A stretch of DNA of 64,000 nucleotides. It comes from Bacillota bacterium. GTDB lineage: Bacteria > Bacillota > UBA4882 > UBA8346. The position numbers and the translations under genes were made by a program. The notes beneath the pieces are model-generated. The model was not told the DNA's origin, searched no databases, and saw nothing but the letters and a program-made list of their open reading frames with translations. This document shows positions 35,095 through 43,582 of this stretch, piece after piece; within the stretch, counting starts at the first letter, position 1, and each line of letters opens with the position of its first letter. The stretch spans positions 11,844 to 75,843 of the forward strand of contig JAEZJQ010000001.1 of the NCBI GenBank assembly GCA_023436305.1. The letters are read 5' to 3'.

Positions 35095-35964
35095 TTACAC
35101 TCTTAAGAATTTTTTTAACGACATGGAACTACCAATGGCTCCAAAGGATATTCCCACCACCGTAATAATCCAGAACATACCTTGATTAATCACTTTCTCG
35201 CTGAGTAACGGGATAAAGGGAGCGATTTGCCGGATATAGTCGTATACCAGATTATATCCTTTGGAAAGTAACAACAGGGAGATTAAAGAACCGCCCAAAC
35301 CCAGAAAAATCCCTTCCATTATAAACGGCCACCGGATAAACCAATCGGTCGCCCCCACCAGTTTCATGATTTCGATCTCTTTCCAACGGGTTAACACCGT
35401 TAACCGGATTGTATTGACAATGATATATAAAACAACCAAAGCCACAATGGCCACCAAACTCAACCCTAATATCCAGATAATTTGGATAATTACCAACATT
35501 GCTTCCACAAAAGTCTTCCCATAAGCGACTTCGTCAACCCCATCCAGAACATTGATTTTTTGAACCAATTTTTTTACATTGACCTCGGTGTCCAACTTAA
35601 TATCCAACGTATCCGGCAACGGATTATCGGAAGTTACAAAAAGATTGTTTACGCCCAAAGATTGCTCCAACCATTTGGCGCCATCCTCCTTGGAAACGAA
35701 CCGCACTTCCTTAACGCCTTTAAATTCACTAATCTTTGTCTTTAACGGCTCCGGCTCAACATCTTCTGTTAAATATACTTTTAATTCCAGAACTCCCTTG
35801 GCCATTTCCGCAAAATGGGTGCAATTCGAGATCACGATAAAAAAACATCCCAAAATAATCAATGATAAAGTGATGGTGGTGATGGCCGCGAAACTCATCA
35901 ACCCATTGCGGCTCAGCCCGGAAGATGCTTCTTTCGTAAAATACCAAAAGGTTTTTACCTTCAA
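35095..35964 (-). CDS. ftsX: Cell division ABC transporter permease FtsX
   Basis: The 289-residue protein has the FtsX topology: a first membrane segment near residues 22-45, a large extracytoplasmic loop (about 50-160) and three more segments at the C-terminal side. The motif RWKEIEIMKLVGATDWFIRWPFI is diagnostic. It transmits the ATPase cycle of FtsE to a peptidoglycan hydrolase outside, presumably the EnvC-like protein encoded next. Its start overlaps the ftsE stop by 4 bases (ATGA). Confidence 0.95.
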   Translation of the reverse strand: MKVKTFWYFTKEASSGLSRNGLMSFAAITTITLSLIILGCFFIVISNCTHFAEMAKGVLELKVYLTEDVEPEPLKTKISEFKGVKEVRFVSKEDGAKWLEQSLGVNNLFVTSDNPLPDTLDIKLDTEVNVKKLVQKINVLDGVDEVAYGKTFVEAMLVIIQIIWILGLSLVAIVALVVLYIIVNTIRLTVLTRWKEIEIMKLVGATDWFIRWPFIMEGIFLGLGGSLISLLLLSKGYNLVYDYIRQIAPFIPLLSEKVINQGMFWIITVVGISFGAIGSSMSLKKFLRV

Positions 35965-36641
35965 GTCTCATAAACCCCCTTTTGTTCATCCCTTACGATT
36001 TGCCCGCTTTCCAAAGCAACCACCCGGCGGCGCATCCGGTCAACAATATTCTTATTATGGGTCGCCATGACCACTGTAGTTCCCCTTTTATTAATTTCCA
36101 ATAATAAATCCATGATCCCCCATGAGGTATCGGGATCAAGATTGCCCGTGGGTTCGTCGGCCAATAAAACCAAAGGGCGGTTAACGATAGCCCGGGCCAA
36201 AGATACCCGTTGTTGTTCTCCACCCGCTAATTCGGAAGGAAAGAACTTGCCCTTGTCTCTAAGCCCTACCAGCTCCAATACGGCCGGTACTTGTTTCAGG
36301 ATATCCCTCCGGGAGGCTTCGATCACTTCCAGGGCAAAAGCCACATTTTCAAAAACCGTTTTATTCGGCAGCAGTTTGTAATCCTGATAAATCGTTCCGA
36401 TATTGCGCCTGAAAATCGGAATTTCATTATGCTTCATCAGGGAAAGATTTTTACGACCGACGAAAACTTGTCCCTGGGTGGGCATCTCCCGGCGGATCAC
36501 CAGCTTAATAAAGGTAGTTTTACCCGCGCCGCTGGGACCAACCAAAAATACAAACTCCCCTTTTTCGATATATAAATTGATATTGGTAAGCGCTACCGTT
36601 CCATTACTGTAGGTTTTAGAAACATTATGCAATTGAATCAA
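35961..36641 (-). CDS. ftsE: Cell division ABC transporter ATPase FtsE
   Basis: The protein has about 226 residues when started at TTG 36641, which has AGGTG 8 bases upstream and gives the expected N-terminus MIQLHNVSKTYSNG. Walker A is GPSGAGKTT, the signature LAGGEQQRVSLARA, and Walker B LLADEPTGNLD. The segment IGTIYQDYKLLPNKTVFENVAFAL is typical of FtsE. An ATG at 36689 adds 16 unlikely residues. It is the first gene of the leftward ftsEX-envC-ctp operon. Confidence 0.95.
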   Translation of the reverse strand: MIQLHNVSKTYSNGTVALTNINLYIEKGEFVFLVGPSGAGKTTFIKLVIRREMPTQGQVFVGRKNLSLMKHNEIPIFRRNIGTIYQDYKLLPNKTVFENVAFALEVIEASRRDILKQVPAVLELVGLRDKGKFFPSELAGGEQQRVSLARAIVNRPLVLLADEPTGNLDPDTSWGIMDLLLEINKRGTTVVMATHNKNIVDRMRRRVVALESGQIVRDEQKGVYET

Positions 36642-37312
36642 ACCAGGTTCACCTCGGTGTTTTGCGATTTTTACCAACAATTGTTGCAATGATTATCTGA
36701 ATAATTCTTGAATCAACAGCCCCCCCAAAAAAAGAACGTCCTTCCGGTTAGGATGAATCATTCAAAATTCTGCAACCTTATACCAAATTCACCAAAACTG
36801 GGCTTTCAAACGATTGGCCTCGATAAGCTTGGCACAAATCAAGGGTCATGAATACTTCGACATTTTTGATTAAATATCCTTTCCGGCGCATCACTCAAAA
36901 TCTTACCATAAATTATGTGGAACCCATGGAACTCGGATGGAATTCCGGAATCAATCTCCAGAAAACCACTTTGGCAAATTTTTTGCATATTTTTCTGTTT
37001 CACTTATAATAATATTTCGGCAACACCTGTTTAAACAATAAATAGTTTCCGAATAATTATATCGACCGGAATCCGAAATTCAATAAAAAAATTCGAAGGA
37101 TAAAGTTTTTAACCTTCTTTGCGGAACCAATTCAATAATTTACCACCACATCCCGGTTTACTGGTTGAACTGGAACTAAAAATAGGTTATTATTAATGAG
37201 AATGCTCAATAAATATATAGGAAATATTTTTATTAAAATAAATTTCAATATTTTGTCTTAATTTTAATCATGCGCTCACCATTCATTTTTATATATATAT
37301 GGAGGCGATTTC
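36642..37312. other. Intergenic gap of 671 bases, no gene recognised
   Basis: The gap separates the divergent ftsE and zinc-ribbon genes and is strongly AT-rich in its right half. One 53-codon frame starts at ATG 36848 but has a poorly spaced ribosome site and low-complexity content, and I do not call it. No tRNA, clear promoter or hairpin was seen. Confidence 0.45.
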
Positions 37313-37732
37313 ATGTTTTTAATCTTTGGAATCAGCCCGCTAAAAAAAGCGGGGAAACAAATCACGCGTCATCATTGCCCTCGCTGTAACGATATTCGAA
37401 ATTTTCAAGAAAATCAGATCCGGAATTATCTTTCATTTTTCTTTATTCCAATAATCCCGATTTCCAAATCCCATTCTCTCTTCATCTGTCCCACCTGTGG
37501 TTATACCACCCTACCCGAATTGGTTAATGAAATCCCCAAATTCACCAACGATTTACCGTCCGAATTCGATAAAAGTGGGAGAGTGGTGATTTTATGCCAG
37601 CGTTGTGACGGGCCGATGTATATTCCTCTGAAAGAGCAACGGCAAATGGTAACCTGCCCCCATTGCGCCATGGAGTTTGTGGTAAAAGGGATTAAGGGGA
37701 TTATTCCTAACGCGATGGTGCAATTTAATTGA
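37313..37732 (+). CDS. Zinc-ribbon protein with two double CxxC sites
   Basis: The 139-residue protein starts at ATG 37313 with GGAGG upstream. It opens like the zinc-ribbon family (MFLIFGISPLKKAG), with CPRC at about residues 22-25 and CPTC at about 60-63 making one zinc site around a hydrophobic stretch (LSFFFIPIIPIS). CQRC and CPHC near residues 94 and 115 make a second ribbon. The family is annotated only as zinc-ribbon domain protein, and the function is unknown. The second ribbon is an addition relative to the short family members I know. It is monocistronic. Confidence 0.8.
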   Translation: MFLIFGISPLKKAGKQITRHHCPRCNDIRNFQENQIRNYLSFFFIPIIPISKSHSLFICPTCGYTTLPELVNEIPKFTNDLPSEFDKSGRVVILCQRCDGPMYIPLKEQRQMVTCPHCAMEFVVKGIKGIIPNAMVQFN

Positions 37733-37811
37733 ATATAACCTTGTACGATTCTATTTTTTTAAAACCATTAAGAATTACAGAATAGAATCGATTCAAAATG
37801 GCATACAATTC

Positions 37812-37842
37812 AAGCGATGATTACCGGCATCGCTTTTTTTAC
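37812..37842 (+). terminator. Terminator of the zinc-ribbon gene
   Basis: AAGCGATG at 37812-37819 pairs with CATCGCTT at 37828-37835 and is followed by a T run. Just before it, CGATTCTATT at 37746-37755 and AATAGAATCG at 37781-37790 form another perfect 10-base inverted repeat. Confidence 0.85.
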
Positions 37843-37921
37843 GCCCAAATAAAACCTCCATATTCATATGATTCTATATAAGAATTTGAAAGAATTTATA
37901 GGAAGATAACGGAATTTATTC

Positions 37922-37950
37922 TTGACTTGATATGCAATCAAGTATATAAT
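37922..37950 (+). promoter_or_regulatory. Consensus sigma-A promoter of leuCDB with an embedded operator-like dyad
   Basis: TTGACT at 37922-37927 and TATAAT at 37945-37950 are separated by exactly 17 bases. Between and overlapping them, ACTTGAT at 37925-37931 and ATCAAGT at 37937-37943 form a perfect 7-base dyad with a 5-base centre. A repressor bound there would block RNA polymerase. It lies 43 bases before the leuC start. Confidence 0.82.
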
Positions 37951-37992
37951 TATAAAAAATAAAATCGATAGACAATTATAGAGGTGATTTTG

Positions 37993-39261
37993 ATGGGGAT
38001 GACGATTACCGAAAAAATTTTAGCAACTCATGCCGGTAAAAAATCAGTGGTCCCGGGAGAGTTAATTAATGCCAAAGTAGATATGGTGTTGGGAAATGAC
38101 ATCACCGCGCCGGTGGCTATCAAAGAATTCGCCAAGATCGGGATTGATCGGGTATTCGATCCTGAAAAAATTGCTTTGGTGCCGGATCACTTCACGCCGA
38201 ACAAGGACATCAAATCCGCCGAACAAGTGAAGATAGTGCGCCAGTTCGCCCGCCATTACGGTATCGTTAACTATTTCGATGTCGGAGAGATGGGAGTCGA
38301 GCATTGTTTGTTGCCGGAGAAGGGTCTGGTCCTGCCGGGAGATCTGGTCATTGGCGCTGATTCTCACACTTGTACGTATGGAGCGTTGGGCGCGTTTTCC
38401 ACCGGAGTGGGCAGTACCGATATGGCGGCCGGAATGGCCAGTGGCGAGGCCTGGTTTAAAGTCCCGGAAAGTATCAAATTTATCTATTACGGAAAATTAC
38501 CGCGTTGGGTCGGCGGCAAGGATTTAATTCTCTTTACCATCGGTAAAATCGGCGTGGACGGCGCTTTATATCAATCGATGGAGTTTATCGGGGAAACCAT
38601 TAACGCTCTCTCCATGGAAGGCCGGTTCACCATGGCTAATATGGCGATTGAAGCCGGAGGAAAAAACGGTATCTTCGCGGTGGACGCCAAAACCAAGGAA
38701 TATGTGGCCAGCCGGGCCAAGCGGCCGTATACGGTTTACGAAAGCGATCCGGATGCCAAATATATCAAAACTTATGAATGGGATGTCTCCCAATTAGAAC
38801 CACAAGTCTCATTCCCGCATCTGCCAGAGAACGCCAAACCATTGTCCCAGTGTGGCACGGTGGCTATCGACCAGTCGATCATCGGCTCCTGCACCAACGG
38901 CCGGATTGAAGACCTCCGGGAAGCTGCGGCGGTATTAAAGGGACACCGGGTAAATCCCAATGTACGCTTGATTGTGATTCCCGGAACCCAGGAGATTTGG
39001 CGCCAGGCCATGCGCGAAGGATTGTTTGAAATCTTTATAGATGCCGGGGCCGCCATCTCTACCCCCACCTGCGGGCCCTGTCTCGGTGGGCATATGGGAA
39101 TTCTGGCTAAAGGAGAGCGGGCGGTGGCAACCACCAACCGTAATTTTGTAGGCCGAATGGGTCATCCTGAAAGTGAAGTTTATTTAGCCGGTCCGGCAGT
39201 TGCCGCCGCATCGGCAATCGCCGGTAAATTAGCCGGTCCCGAGGAGGTTTCCGTGAAATGA
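37993..39261 (+). CDS. leuC: 3-isopropylmalate dehydratase large subunit
   Basis: The product of about 422 residues starts at ATG 37993 with GAGGTG 6 bases upstream. It has the aconitase-fold markers: DSHTCTYGALGAFSTGVGSTD, GSCTNGR with the first cluster cysteine, and CGPCLGGHMG with the other two cysteines of the [4Fe-4S] cluster. With LeuD it isomerises 2-isopropylmalate to 3-isopropylmalate in leucine synthesis. The length and type fit the bacterial/archaeal HACN subfamily, which can also act on homologous substrates. leuD overlaps it by 4 bases. Confidence 0.95.
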   Translation: MGMTITEKILATHAGKKSVVPGELINAKVDMVLGNDITAPVAIKEFAKIGIDRVFDPEKIALVPDHFTPNKDIKSAEQVKIVRQFARHYGIVNYFDVGEMGVEHCLLPEKGLVLPGDLVIGADSHTCTYGALGAFSTGVGSTDMAAGMASGEAWFKVPESIKFIYYGKLPRWVGGKDLILFTIGKIGVDGALYQSMEFIGETINALSMEGRFTMANMAIEAGGKNGIFAVDAKTKEYVASRAKRPYTVYESDPDAKYIKTYEWDVSQLEPQVSFPHLPENAKPLSQCGTVAIDQSIIGSCTNGRIEDLREAAAVLKGHRVNPNVRLIVIPGTQEIWRQAMREGLFEIFIDAGAAISTPTCGPCLGGHMGILAKGERAVATTNRNFVGRMGHPESEVYLAGPAVAAASAIAGKLAGPEEVSVK

Positions 39262-39761
39262 GTGAAAATATTTTACGTGGTAAGGCCTGGCGGTTCGGTA
39301 ACGATGTCGATACCGATCTGATTATCCCGGCCCGTTATTTAAATACCAGCGACCCCAAGGAATTAGCCGCCCATTGCATGGAAGACGCCGATCCCACCTT
39401 TGCCGGCAAAGTGAAACCGGGTGACATCATCGCCGCCGGGAAAAATTTTGGTTGCGGCAGTTCCCGGGAGCATGCGCCCATATCGATTAAGGCCGCCGGA
39501 GTGTCTTGTGTCATCGCCGCCTCCTTTGCCCGGATTTTTTATCGCAACTCCATAAATATCGGTTTACCGATATTAGAGTCACCTGAGGCCAGTCAAGCCA
39601 TTGCCGAAGGCCACCAGGTGGAGGTGGATTTAAGCAACGGCAAAATTACCGATCTAACTTCCGGAAAAATTTTTCAAGCCGCCGCATTTCCGGCCTTCAT
39701 GCAGGAATTAATCAAGGCCGGGGGCTTGATCGAGTATGTAAAAGCGCGAATCGCCAAGTAA
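39258..39761 (+). CDS. leuD: 3-isopropylmalate dehydratase small subunit
   Basis: The 167-residue protein is of the short LeuD type. It starts GKAWRFGNDVDTDLIIPARYLN and has NFGCGSSREHAPISIKAAG, the substrate-recognition loop of the swivelling domain. It completes the dehydratase with LeuC, and the start overlaps the leuC stop (ATGA), so the subunits are translationally coupled. Confidence 0.95.
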   Translation: MSENILRGKAWRFGNDVDTDLIIPARYLNTSDPKELAAHCMEDADPTFAGKVKPGDIIAAGKNFGCGSSREHAPISIKAAGVSCVIAASFARIFYRNSINIGLPILESPEASQAIAEGHQVEVDLSNGKITDLTSGKIFQAAAFPAFMQELIKAGGLIEYVKARIAK

Positions 39762-39862
39762 ATACTTTACATTACAGAAGCAAGGCTTGTTAAAGAATTA
39801 TTCCTGAAAGTTACCGGTGACGTATATTCCATTTGAAATTATATGGACGGAAGGGGATTAAA

Positions 39863-40933
39863 ATGTTTAATATTACTGTATTGGCGGGAGATGGAATCGG
39901 CCGGGAAATTGTCCCCGAAGCAGTGGCGGTCTTGCAAACGGTATCCGGCAAATTTGGTTGCGAGTTCTCCTTCCACAACGGGCTGATTAGCGAGGATGCT
40001 TTCGACAAATTCGGGCATCCCCTACCGCCGCAAACTTTGGAACTCTGTAAAAAGTCCGATGCAATTCTGCTCGGCGCCGTCGGCAGCCCCCGGATGGATT
40101 CCCTGCCTGCCGAATTAAGGCCGGAAAGAGCCGCTTTATTGCCGTTACGGCAGAAATTAGGTCTATACGCCAATTTACGCCCGATTAAAGTTTATAAGAA
40201 CTTGATCGATGCGTCCTCTTTAAAACCGGAACTTATCACCAGCGTTGATATTCTATTCTTCCGTGAATTAACCGGGGGTTTATACTTCGGGCCGAAAAAA
40301 CGGGAGATATTGGCCGACGGTTCCATTCAAGCCATCGATACCTTGATTTACCAAACAGCGGAAATAGTCCGGATTGTACGCTTGGCCTTTGAAGCAGCTC
40401 GCGCGCGCCGCAAGAAACTAACCGTCGTCGATAAGGCCAACGTGTTGGAAAGCTCCCTGTTGTGGCGGGAAACGGCCGCTGGATTGAGCAAAGAATATCC
40501 GGATGTTGAATTAAATTTTATGTATGTCGATAATTGCGCCATGCAATTGGTTCGGTGGCCCGGCCAATTTGATGTAATTGTCACCGAAAACATGTTTGGC
40601 GATATTTTGACCGATCAAGCCTCCACCATTACCGGTTCATTAGGAATGCTGCCCTCGGCCAGCCTGGGCGGACAAATAGCCTTATACGAACCCGCTCATG
40701 GTTCGGCGCCGGATATTGCCGGTAAAAATATTGCCAACCCGCTGGCCACCATTTTAAGCGCCGCTTTGATGCTACGCTACACATTCCAATTGGAACCGGC
40801 CGCACGGGCTATCGAAAATGCGGTGGAGCAAGTTTTGGAGGATGGTTATCGCACTCCCGATCTTATGGCGCCGGGAATGACCCCGGTAGGGACCCAGGAA
40901 ATGGGGCAGCTGGTAAGAGAACGAATTGCCTAA
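39863..40933 (+). CDS. leuB: 3-isopropylmalate dehydrogenase
   Basis: The product of about 356 residues starts at ATG 39863 behind AAGGGG; the in-frame ATG 30 bases earlier has no site. Family markers are LAGDGIGREIVPEA, the substrate arginines in LGLYANLRP and FFRELTGGLYFG, and the metal/cofactor site NMFGDILTDQAS and EPAHGSAPDIAGKN. It oxidises 3-isopropylmalate with NAD and decarboxylates it, making the leucine precursor. leuA is not in the window, so the operon covers only three of the four dedicated steps. Confidence 0.95.
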   Translation: MFNITVLAGDGIGREIVPEAVAVLQTVSGKFGCEFSFHNGLISEDAFDKFGHPLPPQTLELCKKSDAILLGAVGSPRMDSLPAELRPERAALLPLRQKLGLYANLRPIKVYKNLIDASSLKPELITSVDILFFRELTGGLYFGPKKREILADGSIQAIDTLIYQTAEIVRIVRLAFEAARARRKKLTVVDKANVLESSLLWRETAAGLSKEYPDVELNFMYVDNCAMQLVRWPGQFDVIVTENMFGDILTDQASTITGSLGMLPSASLGGQIALYEPAHGSAPDIAGKNIANPLATILSAALMLRYTFQLEPAARAIENAVEQVLEDGYRTPDLMAPGMTPVGTQEMGQLVRERIA

Positions 40934-40948
40934 ACACCCTAAGGAAAT

Positions 40949-41317
40949 TTAATCACTAATTAACCATTCTTTCGCTTCGAGTTCGGTATCAAATGCCTTG
41001 ATCAAATATTTCTGGCTTAATTTAATAATAAAATTGTAAGCTACTCTTTGAAGGCCGACTAAACCAGCGACCGCCAATTTCTTTACATAGGGAAAGGTTT
41101 CTCCGATTGAATCTTGAAAGGCATTGATTATCTCCATATCAAAGGAAAGATTACCGACATTGATTAATGTCAACGTTGACTTTGGTTCTGATTTTTGGCA
41201 TTCCTCGATGGAATATTTTAAAAGTTGCAGTGTTTTTTCTTTTGAACTTCCAAAATTGGAATAATCCACATAATGTATTTTTCTATCTTTATATGTAATT
41301 ATAGAAAACTCTTTCAT
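40949..41317 (-). CDS. Small STAS/SpoIIAA-like protein, paralog 1
   Basis: The 122-residue protein starts at ATG 41317 with AAGGAG upstream. It begins MKEFSIITYKDRKIHYVDYS and ends FDTELEAKEWLISD. Strand-helix alternation and the C-terminal EAKEWL segment recall the SpoIIAA-like STAS fold, though no standard phosphorylated serine motif is evident. Two close paralogs lie at 57895-58269 and 59366-59740. The three share ITYK, VDYS/IDYS, the NxxNLxFD stretch, KKxAVxGxxGxQ and the ending, so they are recent duplicates with one function. The function is unknown. It converges on leuB with only 15 bases between stops. Confidence 0.75.
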   Translation of the reverse strand: MKEFSIITYKDRKIHYVDYSNFGSSKEKTLQLLKYSIEECQKSEPKSTLTLINVGNLSFDMEIINAFQDSIGETFPYVKKLAVAGLVGLQRVAYNFIIKLSQKYLIKAFDTELEAKEWLISD

Positions 41318-41624
41318 TAATTCTCCTTCTATTTGGCAAACTGGCACTCGATTTTTTTGATATTTTATATTTTGTATTATTTTATACTTCGGCGCATTAT
41401 TTAAAACCCCTGTTTTTTTGAAGATAAAAAACAAAATGTAACCGTCTTTTCCTTTTAAAATATTTTCTTAATAGATTTTCAAAACACTCCCTAATAATGC
41501 ATGGAAAGACCTTTTCCAAGGATAATTTTTATAAGAAGGGATATACTGATTAATGTGTTAACGTGGTCCGGCTCGTGATTAGGAAATGCCGTAAGTATCA
41601 GCCACGATTTTTAGGAGGAATAGT

Positions 41625-41822
41625 ATGAAAGGCAAGGTCAAATGGTTTAATGCGGAAAAAGGGTTTGGTTTTATCGAACGGGAGGGCGGCGAAGACGTAT
41701 TTGTCCATTTCTCGGCGATAAAAATGGATGGTTACAAGGCTTTAGATGAGGGGCAAACGGTTGAATTCGAGATCGTGAAGGGCGATCGTGGCCCCCAAGC
41801 AGCCAACGTTACCAAAGCATAA
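41625..41822 (+). CDS. Cold-shock protein (CspA family)
   Basis: The 65-residue protein is a complete cold-shock domain with RNP1 KGFGFIE and RNP2 VFVHFSAI, and a typical start KGKVKWFNAEKGFG. It binds single-stranded RNA and DNA and acts as an RNA chaperone. TAGGAGG lies 7 bases before ATG 41625. The upstream region of about 120 bases can fold (CGTGG at 41562-41566 with CCACG at 41602-41606, closing just before the ribosome site), which is usual for temperature-sensitive csp leaders. It is a single gene with its own terminator. Confidence 0.95.
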   Translation: MKGKVKWFNAEKGFGFIEREGGEDVFVHFSAIKMDGYKALDEGQTVEFEIVKGDRGPQAANVTKA

Positions 41823-41840
41823 TCCCAAGAAGCGGATTAA

Positions 41841-41865
41841 GGCCCGGAAGACCCGGGTCTTTTTA
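41841..41865 (+). terminator. Terminator of the cold-shock gene
   Basis: GGCCCGG pairs with CCGGGTC around AAGAC and is followed by TTTTT. It ends where the convergent nuclease gene stops. Confidence 0.82.
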
Positions 41866-42357
41866 ATTCCGAAATGTTAAATTGGCCCATTTTACAAATT
41901 CGGAAAGGGACATTACCATGATATTCTTGGTTTCACTGGTTTGATGGTTGATATAGAATTTATTCAACGCCGCTTGACGCAGCCATTGAATCGCTCCCGG
42001 TTTGGCGCCTTGACCATCGACAATGATAATAATGTTCCGTTCCGGCATTTTTTCCATACAATTTAGATAGAGATACGGAAATTTCTCATCCACGCTGCCC
42101 GGTGACTGTTGCCATTTACATTCGATCCGGTACTCTCCGTATTTTTGGGAGACCAGTTTAAATTCGGTTTTTCCTTGGTGCCCATAAATCGTTTCATATG
42201 GGACATTGGTCAATAATATTTCCGGGCCGTAGCTTTCGGGATCGCCCTTCCACTTGGCATAGGGAATTACCTTAAAACCCTTTTGTTGCATGGTACCGAC
42301 AACTACCTGCTCTAGTGTTCTCCCTTGATGATTAGCCAAACCGCCTTGATTTTCCAT
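41863..42357 (-). CDS. PD-(D/E)XK nuclease-like protein beside a DNA adenine methyltransferase
   Basis: The 164-residue protein starts at ATG 42357 after AGGGGGG. It has the pattern of a compact PD-(D/E)XK nuclease: a helix with Glu16 in GRTLEQVVV, a hairpin with Glu65 in KTEFKLV, and E79-C80-K81 in RIECKWQQSPGSVDEK. The ECK and SVDEK stretch is characteristic of a small nuclease superfamily annotated in phages and restriction systems. The gene follows the methyltransferase by 39 bases in the same direction, so a type II restriction-modification role is likely. It does not resemble DpnII or MboI in length or sequence as far as I can tell, and cleavage specificity is unknown. Confidence 0.75.
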   Translation of the reverse strand: MENQGGLANHQGRTLEQVVVGTMQQKGFKVIPYAKWKGDPESYGPEILLTNVPYETIYGHQGKTEFKLVSQKYGEYRIECKWQQSPGSVDEKFPYLYLNCMEKMPERNIIIIVDGQGAKPGAIQWLRQAALNKFYINHQTSETKNIMVMSLSEFVKWANLTFRN

Positions 42358-42396
42358 GGAGCCCCCCCTGTTTTGAATCAATCCACATGCGTGACT

Positions 42397-43197
42397 TTAA
42401 CCAAATACGGCCAATACTTCGTCCACCGGGTTGCGATTATCCCCGTCGCAGCTTATAAAACGTCTGACAGGAAAAATTTCGATTTGGGCATTCCGGTAAG
42501 TGTCTATGATAAAATCATTATAGTGATTGGATATTACTGTCTTGATCCCTTTTCGGGCAAGTTTCATTGCCACCTTGGCCAGCCGCACCTGATCCTCCAT
42601 TCCAAAACCGCCCGAACTGTATTCCGTAAAGTTCGAGGTGGTATTCAACGGGATATAGGGGGGATCACAGTAAATCACATCCCCCGGTTTGGCTCTCATC
42701 ATCATTTCTTCAAAATCCAACGAACCGAAGGTAGCTTGCTTGAATTTTTCGTAAAAATACAACAGTTCTTTTTCCGGAAAATATGGCTTTTTATATTTGC
42801 CAAACGGCACATTAAATTCACCACTGGCGTTATAACGGCATAAACCGTTATATCCATGCCGGTTCAAATAGATGAATAAAGCCGATTTCGTTCGCAGGTC
42901 CTTTTCAGCGTTAAACTGTTTCCGGAGCGCATAATACTTCTCCGGAGTATTGGCTTTTCCGGTAAAATAACTCCCGCAAAACTCAATAAAAGAAGGCCCT
43001 TCCTTTTGGATTGTTTGATAAACACAAATCAAGTCGTTATTGATATCATTAAGCCAATAATGATGATACGTTGAATTTATCGATAAAGCGCAACTCCCCG
43101 AGAAAGGTTCCAGAAGACGCTCCCCGGGCGGAAGTTTGGCTTGAATCCGTTCGATTAACCGGTATTTGCCCCCGGCCCATTTCAGAAATGGTCTCAT
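42397..43197 (-). CDS. D12-class (Dam/DpnM-like) DNA adenine-N6 methyltransferase
   Basis: The 266-residue protein starts at ATG 43197 behind AAGGGGG. The group alpha order of motifs is clear: motif X FLKWAGGK at 4-11, AdoMet motif I LEPFSGSCA at 29-37, the target-recognition part in the middle with NGLCRYNASGEFNVPFG, and catalytic DPPY at 178-181. The segment RYNASGEFNVPFG is shared by GATC-methylating Dam and DpnM enzymes, so GATC is the most likely target. The neighbour at 41863 is its probable nuclease partner. Alternatively, it could act alone in mismatch repair or gene control. Confidence 0.92.
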   Translation of the reverse strand: MRPFLKWAGGKYRLIERIQAKLPPGERLLEPFSGSCALSINSTYHHYWLNDINNDLICVYQTIQKEGPSFIEFCGSYFTGKANTPEKYYALRKQFNAEKDLRTKSALFIYLNRHGYNGLCRYNASGEFNVPFGKYKKPYFPEKELLYFYEKFKQATFGSLDFEEMMMRAKPGDVIYCDPPYIPLNTTSNFTEYSSGGFGMEDQVRLAKVAMKLARKGIKTVISNHYNDFIIDTYRNAQIEIFPVRRFISCDGDNRNPVDEVLAVFG

Positions 43198-43286
43198 ATT
43201 GACCCCCTTTTTCGCCATCTTTATCAATTTTACCACACCGTGCCCCGTTGTGAAAGAAGAAGCGAATCTGGCTCATTCAAGACGTT

Positions 43287-43301
43287 TTGAAACGATTCCA
43301 A
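43287..43301. promoter_or_regulatory. Weak LacI-type operator-like dyad
   Basis: TTGAAACGATTCCAA is a near palindrome similar to the site at 43453, about 165 bases upstream of it, in the divergent region. It could be a second site for the same repressor. Confidence 0.35.
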
Positions 43302-43452
43302 ATTGGCATGGTTCGGATGAATCACAAAAAATGTTATTTAGCAGCTCAAATGATTAACATAAAAAATATCTGTGTCAAAATCGAATAATGAAGTAAAAAA
43401 TTTTTTTAAAATCGAAAGGATAAATCGTGGTATTATAGAATATTAATATATA

Positions 43453-43468
43453 TTGGAAACGGTTCCAT
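43453..43468. promoter_or_regulatory. cre-like / LacI-family operator upstream of the glucan transport operon
   Basis: TTGGAAACGGTTCCAT fits every position of the catabolite-response consensus WTGNAANCGNWWNCAW. A TATTAT box lies just upstream (about 43431-43436), so a bound repressor would cover the start of transcription. The binder may be CcpA or the LacI-type regulator encoded at 47325. Confidence 0.72.
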
Positions 43469-43582
43469 ATTATTTGAGGATACCCTGATTTACCCGGTGA
43501 TTCCGGATGTTAAAGGGGGGTGAAACGGCTTAGGCGAGATTCGGACTTCCTGTTAGTGAACGATATTAAGGAGGATAAATTG

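Noticed and set aside
36848..37009. 53-codon plus-strand frame in the large gap
   Set aside because: The ribosome site is too close to the ATG, the composition is unremarkable, and nothing supports it.
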